Shown here: positions 36,701-47,690 of the stretch, piece after piece | Position numbering within the stretch: position 1 is the stretch's first letter | Layout of the letters: every line of letters begins with the position of its first letter | Origin: Trema orientale | Lineage: Eukaryota > Streptophyta > Magnoliopsida > Rosales > Cannabaceae | Length of the DNA stretch: 64,000 bases | Direction of reading: 5' to 3' | NCBI GenBank assembly: GCA_002914845.1 | Contig: JXTC01000154.1 | Coordinates: forward strand, 127,804-191,803 | Program-made: the position numbers and the translations under genes | Notes under the pieces: model-generated | Told to the model about the DNA's origin: nothing | Seen by the model: only the letters and a program-made list of their open reading frames with translations | The model's database searches: none

Positions 36701-39700
36701 AAACTGGTGAACCTGTAGGAAGTGTGGTTAATGTTTTTGATAGTGGAGCCAGTGATCTTTTAGAGGTCATGCTTGATTCATCTTTTGATATTCTTGATGC
36801 AACTGGAAAGCAAAAGTCAGCAGGAACAAAAGTATCTGGCCATCACGTGTGGGTACCATTTGTCGAAGCAATTGTTCCAATAGTTGATCTGAAGAAAAGA
36901 GAGATGCAGATTACACCTCCAAAGGGACTCCTTGAACTAAACTTGCGCTATGATGAGAGGTCCAAGAAAGAAAGGCGCCAGCTTGTGAGGCATACTCTCT
37001 TGGTCTCCTATTCTGGTTTAGTATTTACAAGTTATATATCTTTCTTATTGTTTAATAACTATCAGAGACTCATGGAGTTTCTTTTCTCTCTGTGGAATTG
37101 CTCCATAATTAAACAGGCCCGTGCAAGATAATTTAATATGTGTCCTTACCTTGTACAAAGTATGATTCAGTATGATTTGATATGCTTTTTCATACACATG
37201 TATACATAATTGATTTAACCACGTTATTACAATCAAAATAGTGAGCAAAAGCCTGGTGGAGGTTAGAACACCTTGTCTGTATCAGTAATACAGGCATTTG
37301 GCAAGCTTGAATGATCCTAAATTAATTTCGTTCGCCACAACAGATGGTTTTCAGAGTTTTCTAGTTCATATACTATAGAGTATTAAGTTTGATTAGTACC
37401 CTTTGTTTTGTGTAAGATTAATCTGAAGTGGTGTTTGAGACTTTTGTCATCTTCAGTTGTTGGCGCATTTCAGGAATGGAAAGAACGGAAGAAGAACCAA
37501 AAGCGCCTTATAGCAGCCAAAAAGAAACTAATAGAACTGGAGCAAAAACATGTATTCCATGGGTTAAGATTTGGAGAGAAAGCGCAGCGGAGCTTACTTG
37601 CTGATCAGATTGTTAGTGTAAATTCTAAATTGCTTCGACTGGCGCTGCAAAACATTGGGACACCCCATAAAAGGTGAATTTAAAATGAATCATATACATT
37701 TTTATTTTAATTGTCTGACTGATCTATGTCAGAGTTAAAACATTCTAGTGTCAATCATTCAAACACGAAAATTTTGGTGAGTCATTAAAGACAAATTTTG
37801 GGGAAGATAACCAATGTCACGGGTTATAAACCTGGTTGACAGGGGGAAAAAGGTAGATGCTTTAGTGAGAAAGTAATTTTAGCTTGTCTCCTATACCTGT
37901 AATTGTTTTGATGGTAAAACATTTGTTCCATTCAAAGATCACACATACTAGAACAAGTTATTTAGATGAGTTGTACGTCTAGTGACAGATCTGCAGTGAG
38001 TGCTGCATATATCTGGGTTCAAATCCATGTGCCATCCTATGACTTCAATTGGCAAAAAGCAGAAGTATCAAGTATCACTTGAAGCTGTGCATGCACCGTT
38101 TTCTAAGTCAATGTTCTGCGCTTTTTTTTTTTTCCATACTCCACGGCCAAATTTATTGACATTATTACTTTTTTTGTCCGACTTTCTAAATCAGATGGAA
38201 TATTACTGAGTTAATCAGTGCCCAAAGAAGGGAGCAACTGAGTACATTGGTTATATCAGAGGACTGTCTCATTTCTAATGCAAGTAAAGAGAAGCTTGGT
38301 GCTCATCTTCCCTTGCAAGAAAAGGGTCTCCAGCTCATATCGGAAGGCAAAGTTGCGGTTGTTTTAGTTGTAAATGACAGAAAGATGCTTGGTTTGGCTA
38401 GTGACTTTGATCTTGTGAACTCAAAAAGCACTGAGAACTCTTCGTTTTCCCTTCTTCAGACATCACTATTTGATGATGAGAGATTCGTAAAGGTGCTACT
38501 CATTCTTTTACTTTTCAATTGAGAAATCTTCTGTATCTACAAAAGAAATCTTGCTTGTTCTGTCTACGTAAAATCTGCAACCAATTTTTTTTAGTTCTGG
38601 TTATGATTGGTTTTGTATGTGTCACAATATTCTCACTTACAATTTCCAATTCTATAGTTTCGGACCTAAACAATGTGCGTGCTAAAAAACCATTGTAAAG
38701 CACGAATTTAAGGATGCTCTTTTTGGATCTAAACAATGTGCTTGCCCAAATAACCATAGTCAAGCATGAATTTTAAGGATGCTCTTTTCATCATGTCATC
38801 AAAGTTGGTTCCTTGAGCTATTATGGTAGGAAATACTCTTGAATGTGTTAAACATGGAAGGCAGTCAGAAAAAATTTGGTTGTGGTAGCTACAGGATATG
38901 TTTTGAAACGATTTTCTTATTCACAAGAGTTCCATGATTGAGCATATTCTAACACAATGTAAGCCAGTATCATACACAAACACTCTCTCTCTCTCTAAAA
39001 AAGCATTCTGCAGCTGTACATGCATGTCCAAGTATCCAAGGTTGTTAGTTGATTTTTTCACCATCTTGGTTAGTCATTGGTTCTCTGCTAAGATCTCATA
39101 GTATTCAAGCATAAATGGTATGAAAATAGAGATCATTTTCATCCCTTTTATTCTTGTATGTGGGGTGGGGAAGTTTTTGTAGATAACATTTTATTATCAT
39201 GGACTGATGAAATTGTGTCCATTGCAGATGGAAGACCGTGCGTCAACTCCTTTGATTTTGGTTTGCTCATCTGGTGAGGTTGAATTGTGGACAACTCTAT
39301 TCTCAGATAATGATCACTTTTCATTCGACTCTGAAAAGGTTTGCATTCACAAGTCTTTTAGCATCTTAAATCACCAAAGCTTTGGTTTTTTATGATTTTG
39401 ATAAATGTTGTTATTTGTAATTGTGTAATTGACCCTTGATGTGTCTGCTTAAAAAACTTACCGTTGTATCTGTTGGTTTCTTTCTATCCCACTTGCCTTA
39501 CTCATGCGACTCTGCTTCCTTGCCATATACCAATCCTGATATGATTAAGTCCTTTTGTATTAAAAATTTTATTTTCCTTGCCTTGTAAAAATCTCGTACA
39601 GGTCCAGGTTTTCGAGGAAGAGAAAATCCCAGTTGTCAGCAATTCACTGGAAGAAGACAAAAGACACAAGATTCTGATGAAATCACCTTGGGAGATACTC

Positions 39701-40402
39701 CAGTCACCAGTTGGGTCAGGCGGAGCCCTCACCTTACTTTCATCACAAGATATTTTAGGCAGTCTCAGCGAATGCGGCGTGGAGTATATTGAGGTTAAAA
39801 TATAAAACGGTTAAGAATTAGGATCTTGTGACACGCAGTTTATGATGTGTGAAACAGATCTACTAATAAGAAAATCTGGCAATCACTTCAGTTTTGAGCC
39901 TTACAGTGAAATTTATGATTAAATGCAGATTTTGTTGTGTTTTTCACATACTATAATATAGTTGCCTCCTCATTTTTGTTCTTGATTGTCCAAAACGTGC
40001 TCTGCATATTGTTGTTCTCAAACTTGATTGATTGCCATTGTACCTTTCTTGCAGATATTGAGCACCAGTCAAAGAAATGTTGGCCTGAATCCACTGCTAC
40101 TCGGTTTTGTTGAAAGATGCAAAGCAGATATTGGGATTCAGCTTCCCAAAGATAAGAAAGGTTCCGAGGAAAGTTATAACATGATATTTTCGATGAACTT
40201 CATGAAGAAGCTGGCGAAACAGATCGACAAACTCGCATTTCATGCGACCCCGAAACAAAATTCACATCTTGAGCTAGTTGAGAAAGAGTGGGTTGATGTT
40301 ATTCCCTCCAACCCCAACTCATATGAGCTATGTTGTTCGATTTATGGCTCATTAAATGTGTGTTCTATTGATAAGATATGTGTAATGGAGATAACTGAAT
40401 AA
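33725..40402 (+). CDS. Plastid RimM-family protein with UDP-sugar pyrophosphorylase-like C-terminus
   Basis: Ten exons: 33725-33914, 35270-35406, 35500-35634, 36257-36367, 36700-36984, 37474-37673, 38195-38492, 39228-39338, 39602-39793, 40055-40402 (2007 nt, 668 aa; phases agree). The first about 63 residues are Ser/Pro/Arg-rich and lack acids, like a chloroplast transit peptide; the start MQRASVLCSS is preferred over an upstream in-frame ATG for that reason. Residues about 77-165 (VEVGYISNVHGLEGETRV, DSVDQAKQLIGSTILV) are the RimM N-domain, followed by a PRC-barrel-like part (GMRVFLKETGEPVGSV). RimM assists 16S rRNA processing and 30S maturation. The second half (QRREQLSTLVISEDC, GSGGALTLLSSQDIL, RNVGLNPLLLGFVERC) resembles UDP-GlcNAc/UDP-glucose pyrophosphorylases. 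I do not see an intact glycine-rich nucleotide loop, so catalysis is uncertain. Confidence 0.88.
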
Positions 40403-40838
40403 ATTCTTGAACAGTATAACTTACTGGTTGTTATAGAAGCAAATATAAACATAGATGAGTTTCTGATCAATCAAAGTGGATAGATTTTTTCTGCTGAATC
40501 TTTCAACCGAGAGCTTCTCTCATTCATTTATTTTTTTGTTGCAAATTATTTTTATTTTTTCTTTTCCGTTGTAATTATTTATTCTTTCGTTTCACATTAG
40601 ACCAAGTACTCTTCCTACTTGGGATATATGAAGCCATATGGATGATATGTGGGATAAACTAACAAGACAAAAACAATGTAATGTTCATAGTACCTTAGGA
40701 GCTCCAACTTTGAGGAAAAATAAAAAGTAATGGAAAATCTACTTGGATGAATAAAAGCACACAAACTATCTGAGCTCATTCGTTTCCGATCCTTGGTGCA
40801 GATAGTGTTGGGTTTGTTAGTCTACTGGGGTTCATTTA
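40403..40838. other. 3' flank of the RimM-like gene
   Basis: Likely 3'UTR and intergenic DNA. No additional feature was identified. Confidence 0.4.
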
Positions 40839-40970
40839 TTAGGTAATTTGCATGCCCTTCCTTGCATGTGGTAGTCGTTTCTTAGGCTCCCTCTCTAGTA
40901 GGACGCTATCCCACTATCAAAAGTTGATAAGACAGAAATTTGAATGATGCGTTGCTGGCACGACCAAAGT
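40839..40970 (-). pseudogene. Degenerate 18S rRNA gene fragment (antisense)
   Basis: Read on the minus strand it gives CAGCAACGCATCATTCAAATTTCTG, TATCAACTTTTGATAGTGGGATAG, GAGAGGGAGCCTAAGAAACG, CTACCACATGCAAGGAAG and GCAAATTACC. These are in the same order as a conserved part of eukaryotic 18S rRNA (..GAGAGGGAGCCTGAGAAACGG..). Substitutions and at least two internal deletions are visible. It is therefore a nuclear rDNA scrap, not a functional rRNA gene. Confidence 0.75.
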
Positions 40971-41825
40971 AATAAACTCTAGTATCATCCAAGTGCTGGA
41001 ATTGAAAGGATTAGATCCAATATCTAACCTCGATGAATTTTGGTAATCGAACACTTTCTTAAGAAGGGAAACCACCTTGCTCGAGATACTCTCATGGCCA
41101 TTCTTATCAACAATGAAGCTGGGGCACGGGGAGGCCTATTCCTTACGGTTGTTGCCAGAGTTCTGTTCTACTGGTCAAATAAACCAAGCTAAAAGAACAT
41201 TTCAAGAAAAATAAAATCAATAGTTACTTTGTGTGTGATAATACAGATGGCCTCCGAGAGTGCAAGGGCTGCAGCAGATTCGCAGCCCTGGCACAGCCAT
41301 AGTGAGAAAGAGAGTGTAGAAGACTTTTATCTTATTTTTCACTGTTGCCCCTTGAAAGGTAATATGTGCAGTCCATGTGACTTTTTATGTCCAAACACTA
41401 GACGACGTAAGAGTTGGACCTAATTGCTATTAGATTAGTCAATTCAATAACCTAAAAAAAGAGAAAAAAATCTAATCAAAACAAATCAAAGACAACATTT
41501 TGCGGCACAAAGATGAATGAACAATGTTAATGAAAATGAAAATATCCAAGGCCGTTAAAAAGCTTAATAATAAGATCTTGTGTCCAACAGCTTAATTTCG
41601 TAATTATTATAACTCAGTATTGTCTTATATGAGGTTCTTATTCCAAGGCCAAACTCGGTGTCATGGTGTTGAATTAAAAGGGGTCATGGCTCAGTTAATT
41701 TGTTTATGTCCTATTCTCTTTTGAGCATCTTAATAATTAGGAATGAAATTTGTTATTTAATAGTAGTTGTTTTCGTTCTTCATACAAGTTTGTTGAAATA
41801 TGTTCTATTAAGTTCTGTTTTTCCA
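40971..41825. other. Intergenic DNA
   Basis: Mixed sequence with a 64-codon ORF at 41229-41423 that has no recognised motif. No support for a gene. Confidence 0.4.
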
Positions 41826-41950
41826 TCACCACCACCACCACCATCATCATTATCATCATCATCATCATCATTATCACTATTAGTATTATTATTGTTATTA
41901 TTTTACTATTATTATTATTATCATCATCATCATCATCATCATCATCATAT
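41826..41950. repeat. (CAT/ATT)n trinucleotide repeat
   Basis: Compound CAC/CAT/ATT triplet repeat. It runs directly into the truncated 5' edge of the lectin-kinase relic. ORFs of poly-His, poly-Ser, poly-Ile or poly-Asp across it are artefacts. Confidence 0.92.
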
Positions 41951-42885
41951 GGTGAATTCACCATCAATAACAAGTCAAACCAGCTTCTTATCCTAGGCCG
42001 GTCTAAAAACGTTGTTTGGTCCTTGACTCCACCCAAAGGGATAGCCAAAAATCCGTTGGCTCAGTTTGTGGGCTCGGGAAATCTTGTCCCCGGAGAGAGG
42101 AAAAGTTTCAGCTCTGAGCTTTATTTATGGCAGAATTTTGATTATTCATCAGACACGCTCTTAGCGGGCATGAAATTCGGATGAGACTTAAGGACGGGTT
42201 TAGAAAGATCTTTGACATCATGGAGAAGTGCTGATGATCCATCAAATGGTAACTTCACTTACAAGATGGACATCAAGGAGCTACCCCAAATAACTTACTT
42301 CATGGGATCAACCATAAAGCTCAAGAATGGGGCATGGAATAGAGTTATGTTAGATGGACTTAACGTTCTAATAAACACTATTCTTAAGCCTATATTTGTC
42401 TTTAATAAGAATGAGTCATATTTCGCGTTTGAATCCAATGATACTTAGTGGTGACTTAGTTAATAGTGACATATTCAGGCATAGGACAACGTGTTATATT
42501 GCAGAATGGTAGGAATGAATGGGAAGTCATGTACTCGTTGCCTTATGATCAATGTGATACTTACAGCTACTGCGGACCAAATGGCATTTGCAGAGTTGAT
42601 GGCGATTCGTTATGCTAGTGCTTGGAGAGATTTGGTTGAAGGTCTGAAGAAGAGTGGAGATTCCTAAATTGGTCCAAGGGATGCAAGAGGAAGAGAACAC
42701 TGGAGTGCCAAAGTGGATAAGGATTTATGAAGCTTAGTGGGATGAAATTGCCAGACTTGTTAGAGTTTTGGTTGGACAAAGATTTGAGCCTTGAAGAATG
42801 CAAGAAGGAGTGTTTGAAGAACTATTCTTGTACAGCTTATGCAAATTCAGATATCAGAAATGGAGGAAGGTATGATTGGTGTTGA
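41946..42885 (+). pseudogene. S-locus-lectin receptor kinase fragment (extracellular part only)
   Basis: A B-type lectin tail (GEFTINNKSNQLLILGRSKNVVW, WQNFDYSSDTLLAGMKFG) is followed by the S-locus glycoprotein region (LTSWRSADDPSNGNFTYK, then YDQCDTYSYCGPNGIC) and the start of a PAN/apple domain (LSLEECKKECLKNYSCTAYAN). In-frame stops occur (for example TGA at 42182 where Trp is expected in GWDLRTGLER; another after the C-rich part) and reading frames shift. The signal peptide, first lectin half, membrane helix and kinase domain are absent. This family acts in pathogen and self-recognition signalling at the plasma membrane; the copy is dead. Confidence 0.82.
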
Positions 42886-43400
42886 GAATTGAGAAATCTT
42901 CTAATGAGGAATCATTATTTATACTTAGTGATAACCACCATCGAAAAAATTCGAAAGTGTCTATTATGGTTAACGAATCAACTTTATCCATTAAGATATT
43001 TCAAACTTCCTTTCATCATTATTAATGTCATTACTGAATAAGCAGTTGATATGGGTTTTAATTTTATAACTTGTAGATCTAATAGTCCAAAGCAAATACG
43101 AAGACTTTATTGAATAAAATATAAGTGTTTCAAAATATTCAAAAAGTAATAAATTCGCTCAAAGTAAAAGAGCTACAATCCCAATAAAATTTAAACTCAC
43201 AAATAGTCTTTTATAAAATAAAAGATATCACAAATTCTTGATGTAGCTAGCTATAATAACATTAGTGCTGATATGTATTGTTTTTAATTTTAATATGTGT
43301 CTATGTATGTTTTTTCTCCAATATCACATACATTAATATATAGTATGTATTTGTAGAATTGATATTTCTTTATTCATAATTGTATATATATATATAGCAA
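42886..43400. other. AT-rich spacer
   Basis: No gene or repeat recognised between the lectin-kinase relic and the NAC relic. Confidence 0.4.
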
Positions 43401-44483
43401 GTGGAAGTTTATGTACAACATTTTTCTATAAGACAAGTTTATATACAATATTTTTCTGTAAGACATGATAATTTTTTTCATACATACCTTCATGTCATCA
43501 TCTTTTCCTTTCTGCCTTTTCTGCTCAGCATCGTCTAGTATGAATTCTTGCATACACCAGTCTGTTTTGTCATCTTTGGGGGGTTTTCGTTCGTGGAACA
43601 CCAATGATCTTTTGCAACCAATTTTCCTCCCCTCTGGCGAATATAGCTACGTCCTTTTTGGAAGCTTTGTAGTACTCACCTACTGCAGCATAGTTCGGAC
43701 AATTTCTTTTCTTATATCTTCGGAATCGTAGGGTGAAATAATATCTTGCTTCTTTATAGGATATATGGAGTGTGTACGTCTCTGCCAAAATACATAAAAG
43801 AAGTTAAAAAATAGGTTAAAAAAAATACCTAGTAGATGGCAAAAAAAGAATATCATACTATATTCAAATTAATACCCAACAGAAAAATATCACGTACTGG
43901 GAAAGAAAGGAAAGAAAATGAAAATTTTATATATATTTGAAATACGAACACTGGTTCTAATGCAAAAGTACGGATTCTCATGAAAATAAAAGATAAAATA
44001 CCACGTAATATAAATTGCACATGAAAAATAAAACAAAGAAAAAATAGAAACATAAAACTATCATTCTAAGTCTCAAAATATATCACATCAAAGTAATCTT
44101 ATTCTTGAAAGATAAAAATAAAAAACAATAGAGAAAAGATTGCAAAATTAAAAGATATAATTTACGATAGTACCTTATAAATCCCAAGAATTGAACCAGT
44201 ATAAGTCAACATCCCTTATTCTGTTAGGTGGCAAAGTATCATTGCTGACTTTCTTTAGCAAGTAGAAGATGAGTTGTTCATTAGTTAGTAAGAACACGAA
44301 CTCCCTTAGTAACTTATGTAGGTATAAAGCGTTGCCATCATTCTTTACATTTGATGATGATGACTACGATGTAGACAGAAGATAATTACCGTTTTCAGCC
44401 ATGGGAGAAGCAACATAAACATGATGAGCATGATGTATCACATTCCTATGAACCTTCAAGTTGGAGGTGATCTGGTCCTCCAT
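43401..44483 (-). pseudogene. NAC-domain transcription factor relic
   Basis: ATG at 44483-44481, downstream of a minus-strand TATATAAAG box (44574-44566). The first exon contains NAC subdomain A/B sequence (LTNEQLIFYLLKK, then LPPNRIRDVDLYWFNSWDL). A donor at 44173 and acceptor near 43783 lead to subdomain C (EARYYFTLRFRRYKKRN, YAAVGEYYKASKKDV) and D (LVFHERKPPKDDKTDWCMQEF). Faults: an in-frame TAG in a Ser-rich stretch before the domain, TAA just before the donor, and a short deletion that shifts frame between QKIIG and LVFHERK. DNA-binding regulators of this family need the whole domain, so this copy is likely non-functional. Confidence 0.7.
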
Positions 44484-44565
44484 TGAATGAATGACTGCTA
44501 CCATATATGATTATGATGAGAGAGAATATTGAGTTTTGGTTATGATCTTTCTATTAAGTACATGC

Positions 44566-44574
44566 CTTTATATA
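44566..44574 (-). promoter_or_regulatory. TATA box of the NAC relic
   Basis: TATATAAAG on the minus strand, about 83-91 bp upstream of the ATG. It suggests the locus was once an ordinary gene and not a processed copy; the intron agrees. Confidence 0.5.
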
Positions 44575-44599
44575 CATTTCATAGCTTTTATGTTAGAAT

Positions 44600-45055
44600 A
44601 CATCTACTCCTAATCAAAATGCGAGGGAATTAACATACATAGTTTAAAACTATAGATTAGCAGCAAACAACTTAAATAATTGGGTACTTGCCCGAAATTT
44701 AGACTTTTCAAAATATGAAATTTAAGTTTTAAGGTTTTCTAAAAATAAAAGAAGACATCTTCATTGGCTGCTATAAGCTCATACATGATCTTATTTTGAA
44801 TTTTTGTAATCTTCTAATTAAAAAATTATGTAAAAATCTAAATTATATGGCAAAATATATGAAATTTGTCAGTTTGTTGAAAATACGAGACCTAACTAGT
44901 CATGATCATTAACTATAGGAATCTTCATTGTCAAGAAACCATATATTCTAAAGACATCTTTACTTAGGTCTAAATAATTTCATCCAAATAGTATTTACTC
45001 ATTATTATTTAGAAAAGATAGGTTCAATTTTATGATAATATAAGATTGTGTTGAA
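44600..45055. other. AT-rich spacer
   Basis: No supported feature between the NAC relic and the NB-ARC relic. Confidence 0.4.
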
Positions 45056-46796
45056 CCTAGGCATCTAGAAACTACCTCTGTCTTGGATGTGGCTGTGGTT
45101 TATGGTCAAGATGATAATAAGAAACTCCTTATTGATTGGTTAGTATTAAGCGGGAATAACCCAACAACCATAAGAAACTCTGAATCATCCCATTTTTTGG
45201 GATATGAGGGGTTGGAAAAATGACTTTGACTAGAAATATTTATAATGATGATCAGGTTAAGGCTCATTATGAGGGTCGACAAAGAATTTAGATTTGTATT
45301 TCAGACCAATTTTCTTTCTCAAAATTGCCAAAGAAATCACTGAATAACTAATCGGTAATGATGGAAACCTAACTAAACTAGGGCTAGAACCATTGACTAA
45401 AAAATTTCTTCTTGTCCTTAACAATGTGTGGACCATTCCAAATAAAGAGTGGGATCCACTACTCAGACTCTAACCAGGTTTGGTGCTGTTGGAAATAGGG
45501 TGGTTGTAACAACACGAAAAGATGATGTTGTTAGGATCGTTGGAAGCAGGTACGTGATCCGTATAGAGAAATTATCTGAAGAATATTTTTGGTCACTATT
45601 ATGTGAAAAAGCTTCTTTTTTTTTTTTTTTTTTTGAGAGGACAAATGAAGAACAAGAAGATTTTGAAGAATTTAGTAGGGTAATCGTGCAAAAATATGAT
45701 GGATTGCCTCTTGCTGTAAAGACCTGAGGAAGTCTCCTGCGTTTAATTGACACTGAAGATTGGCCAAGGATATTACAAAGTGACATATGAAACTTAGACA
45801 ACGTGAAGGAGGATCTTTTCCAACCATTGCCATTGAGTTATTACGATCTTCCTCATGCTGAAAAGAATTGCTTTTCTTATTGTGCTATCTTTCCAAAAGA
45901 TTATGAGATGGATCGGGAGGACCTGATCCAATAATGAATGGCGTAAGGTTATTTTTGGATGAGTACTAATGAGAAGGCATAAGTAATAGGTCAAAAATAT
46001 TTCAAGAATTCAGCAATACTATCATTTTTTAAACATTTTTCTTATAATGAACGGGAACATTAAAACATACAAGATCCATGATATAGTGCATGATTTCGCT
46101 CAATTTCTCATACTGAATGACTTCTATATGGTATCAGCATCACTGAATAATGCCAAACAAAATGTGGATCTAAAAGCTCACCATATGAATTTCTACTCTC
46201 TTATGCTCCAATATGATATATCCAATCGTTGTAGTACGAAGATAGTCTCGTATCAGTTCTTAGACTTAAAACATCTCAGGATGTTAAGTTTGAGTGGAGG
46301 CTTGATGTAACTCCTAACAAGTATCGGTGACTTAATACATTTGAAATATCTCAACTTATTTGATATTAATCATGAATTTGAATTGCTCTTGACAATCGGT
46401 AACTTGCTCAATCTTTAAACATTGAGACTTCTCCGATGTTAGGTTACAGGAATACCTAAAGAGGTTGGAAAACTGATCAACCTGAGGCATCTTTATGCAT
46501 ACTATGGAGGTCTAAGTTGGCCAAAAGGAATTGGTAGATGTACGAGCCTTCAGACGCTAGAAAGGATACTTATTGGGTCTACATCGGACAATCATAAGTA
46601 CTTTCAACTACGAGATTTTAGAAACTTGAATGGTCTCCGTGATATTTACTAGACGAATTTGGGCATAAAAGAGCACGTAGATGAGGCTGAGGAAGCTCTA
46701 CTTCAAAATAAAATAGCTATTGTCGATTTGTATCTCTTTTTTGTTGATGAAGATAATAAGGATGAAAGTAAAAAGAGAATGGTACGAGAGATTTGA
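45056..46796 (+). pseudogene. CC-NB-ARC-LRR disease-resistance gene relic
   Basis: Across several frames one can follow the NB-ARC order: a decayed P-loop (GYEGLEK..LTRNIYNDDQVKAH), kinase-2 region with frame breaks, RNBS-B (NRVVVTTRKDDVV), RNBS-C (IEKLSEEYFWSLL), GLPLAVKT, RNBS-D (LSYYDLPHAEKNCFSYCAIF), an MHD-like IHDIVHDFAQFL, then LRR (LKHLRMLSLSGG, VGKLINLRHLY). There are many in-frame stops and frameshifts, and a T run of about 20 bases is inserted near 45616-45635. The family recognises pathogens in the cytoplasm. The coiled-coil N-terminus is missing; the product cannot be made. Confidence 0.85.
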
Positions 46797-47616
46797 CGTA
46801 GATGGAGGAAGGAGATAAAGAGTAAAAAGATGAAGATAGAAGAAAATAAAGGATATTAAAACAAACATATCAGGAAAAGAGGAGAGAGGTGAAAGGAAGA
46901 AAGTGAGGATAGATAAAAGACATAAAAAAGGAATAAAAAAAGGAGAGGGGAGGAAAAAAAGTTAGAAAAGGGGAAAGAGGAGAAAGAATGAGAAAATGAG
47001 AAGGAGAGAGATATGTATCATGAAGGAGGGAGAGAACGAGTAAGATGAGAAAATGAGATGTGAGAGAAACATGAGGGCAAAATAAGAGAAAAAGAAAATG
47101 GGGAAAGTATTGCACTAAAGAATTGAGATGGAAGAAAAACAAGTAGAAGGGAAGAGAGATATAAAGAGGGCAAAAAGAGTGTGAAAATGAGAAGGAAGAA
47201 AGGAATGAGAAAGGTGAGAGGGGAAAGAAGGAGTGTGTGTGATAGAGAAAAAAAGAGAGAAAGGAGGGTAAAAGGGAGAAAAAATGAGATGGGGGAAATG
47301 GAGAGAAGGAATGAGGAGGATACAATGGAGAAGGAAGGAATGTGTGTGTGTGTGTGTGTATGTCTGTGATAGAGAGAGAGAGAGTGTGTCTGTGTGTGTA
47401 TGTGTGTATGTATATGTGTATGTTAGTGTGTTAATGACTGAGTTGTTAGGAAAAATAAAAATAAGACAAAGGAAAAGGAGGAAAGGAATAAGAAGGGCAT
47501 GAAGAGATAGACAGAGATAGAGAGAAAGATGGTAAAGGAAAAGTAAAAATAAATGGGAGGAGATAGAGAGAAGGAATGAGAAAGGTGAGGAGATAGAGAG
47601 AAGGAATGAGAAAGGT

Positions 47617-47677
<61 letters not shown>

Positions 47678-47690
47678 CCATTGTTGTGGA
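46797..47690. repeat. Purine-rich tract with (GA)n and (GT)n
   Basis: The plus strand is almost all A and G for about 900 bp, ending in (GA)n at 47619-47677 and including (GT)n near 47340-47420. Minus-strand ORFs of poly Ser/Leu/Phe are artefacts of this composition. Confidence 0.9.

Noticed and set aside
37990..38035. tRNA-like GGTTCAAATCC (B-box) motif
   Set aside because: No A-box, no acceptor stem and no anticodon arm fit; it lies in an intron of the RimM-like gene.
41000..41220. Further 18S rDNA match (CATGGCCATTCTTA)
   Set aside because: Only a short string matches and it is in the opposite sense to the confirmed fragment; treated as chance.
41737..42048. Poly-Asp/Met and poly-Ile/Ser ORFs
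   Set aside because: They are translations of the CAT/ATT microsatellite.
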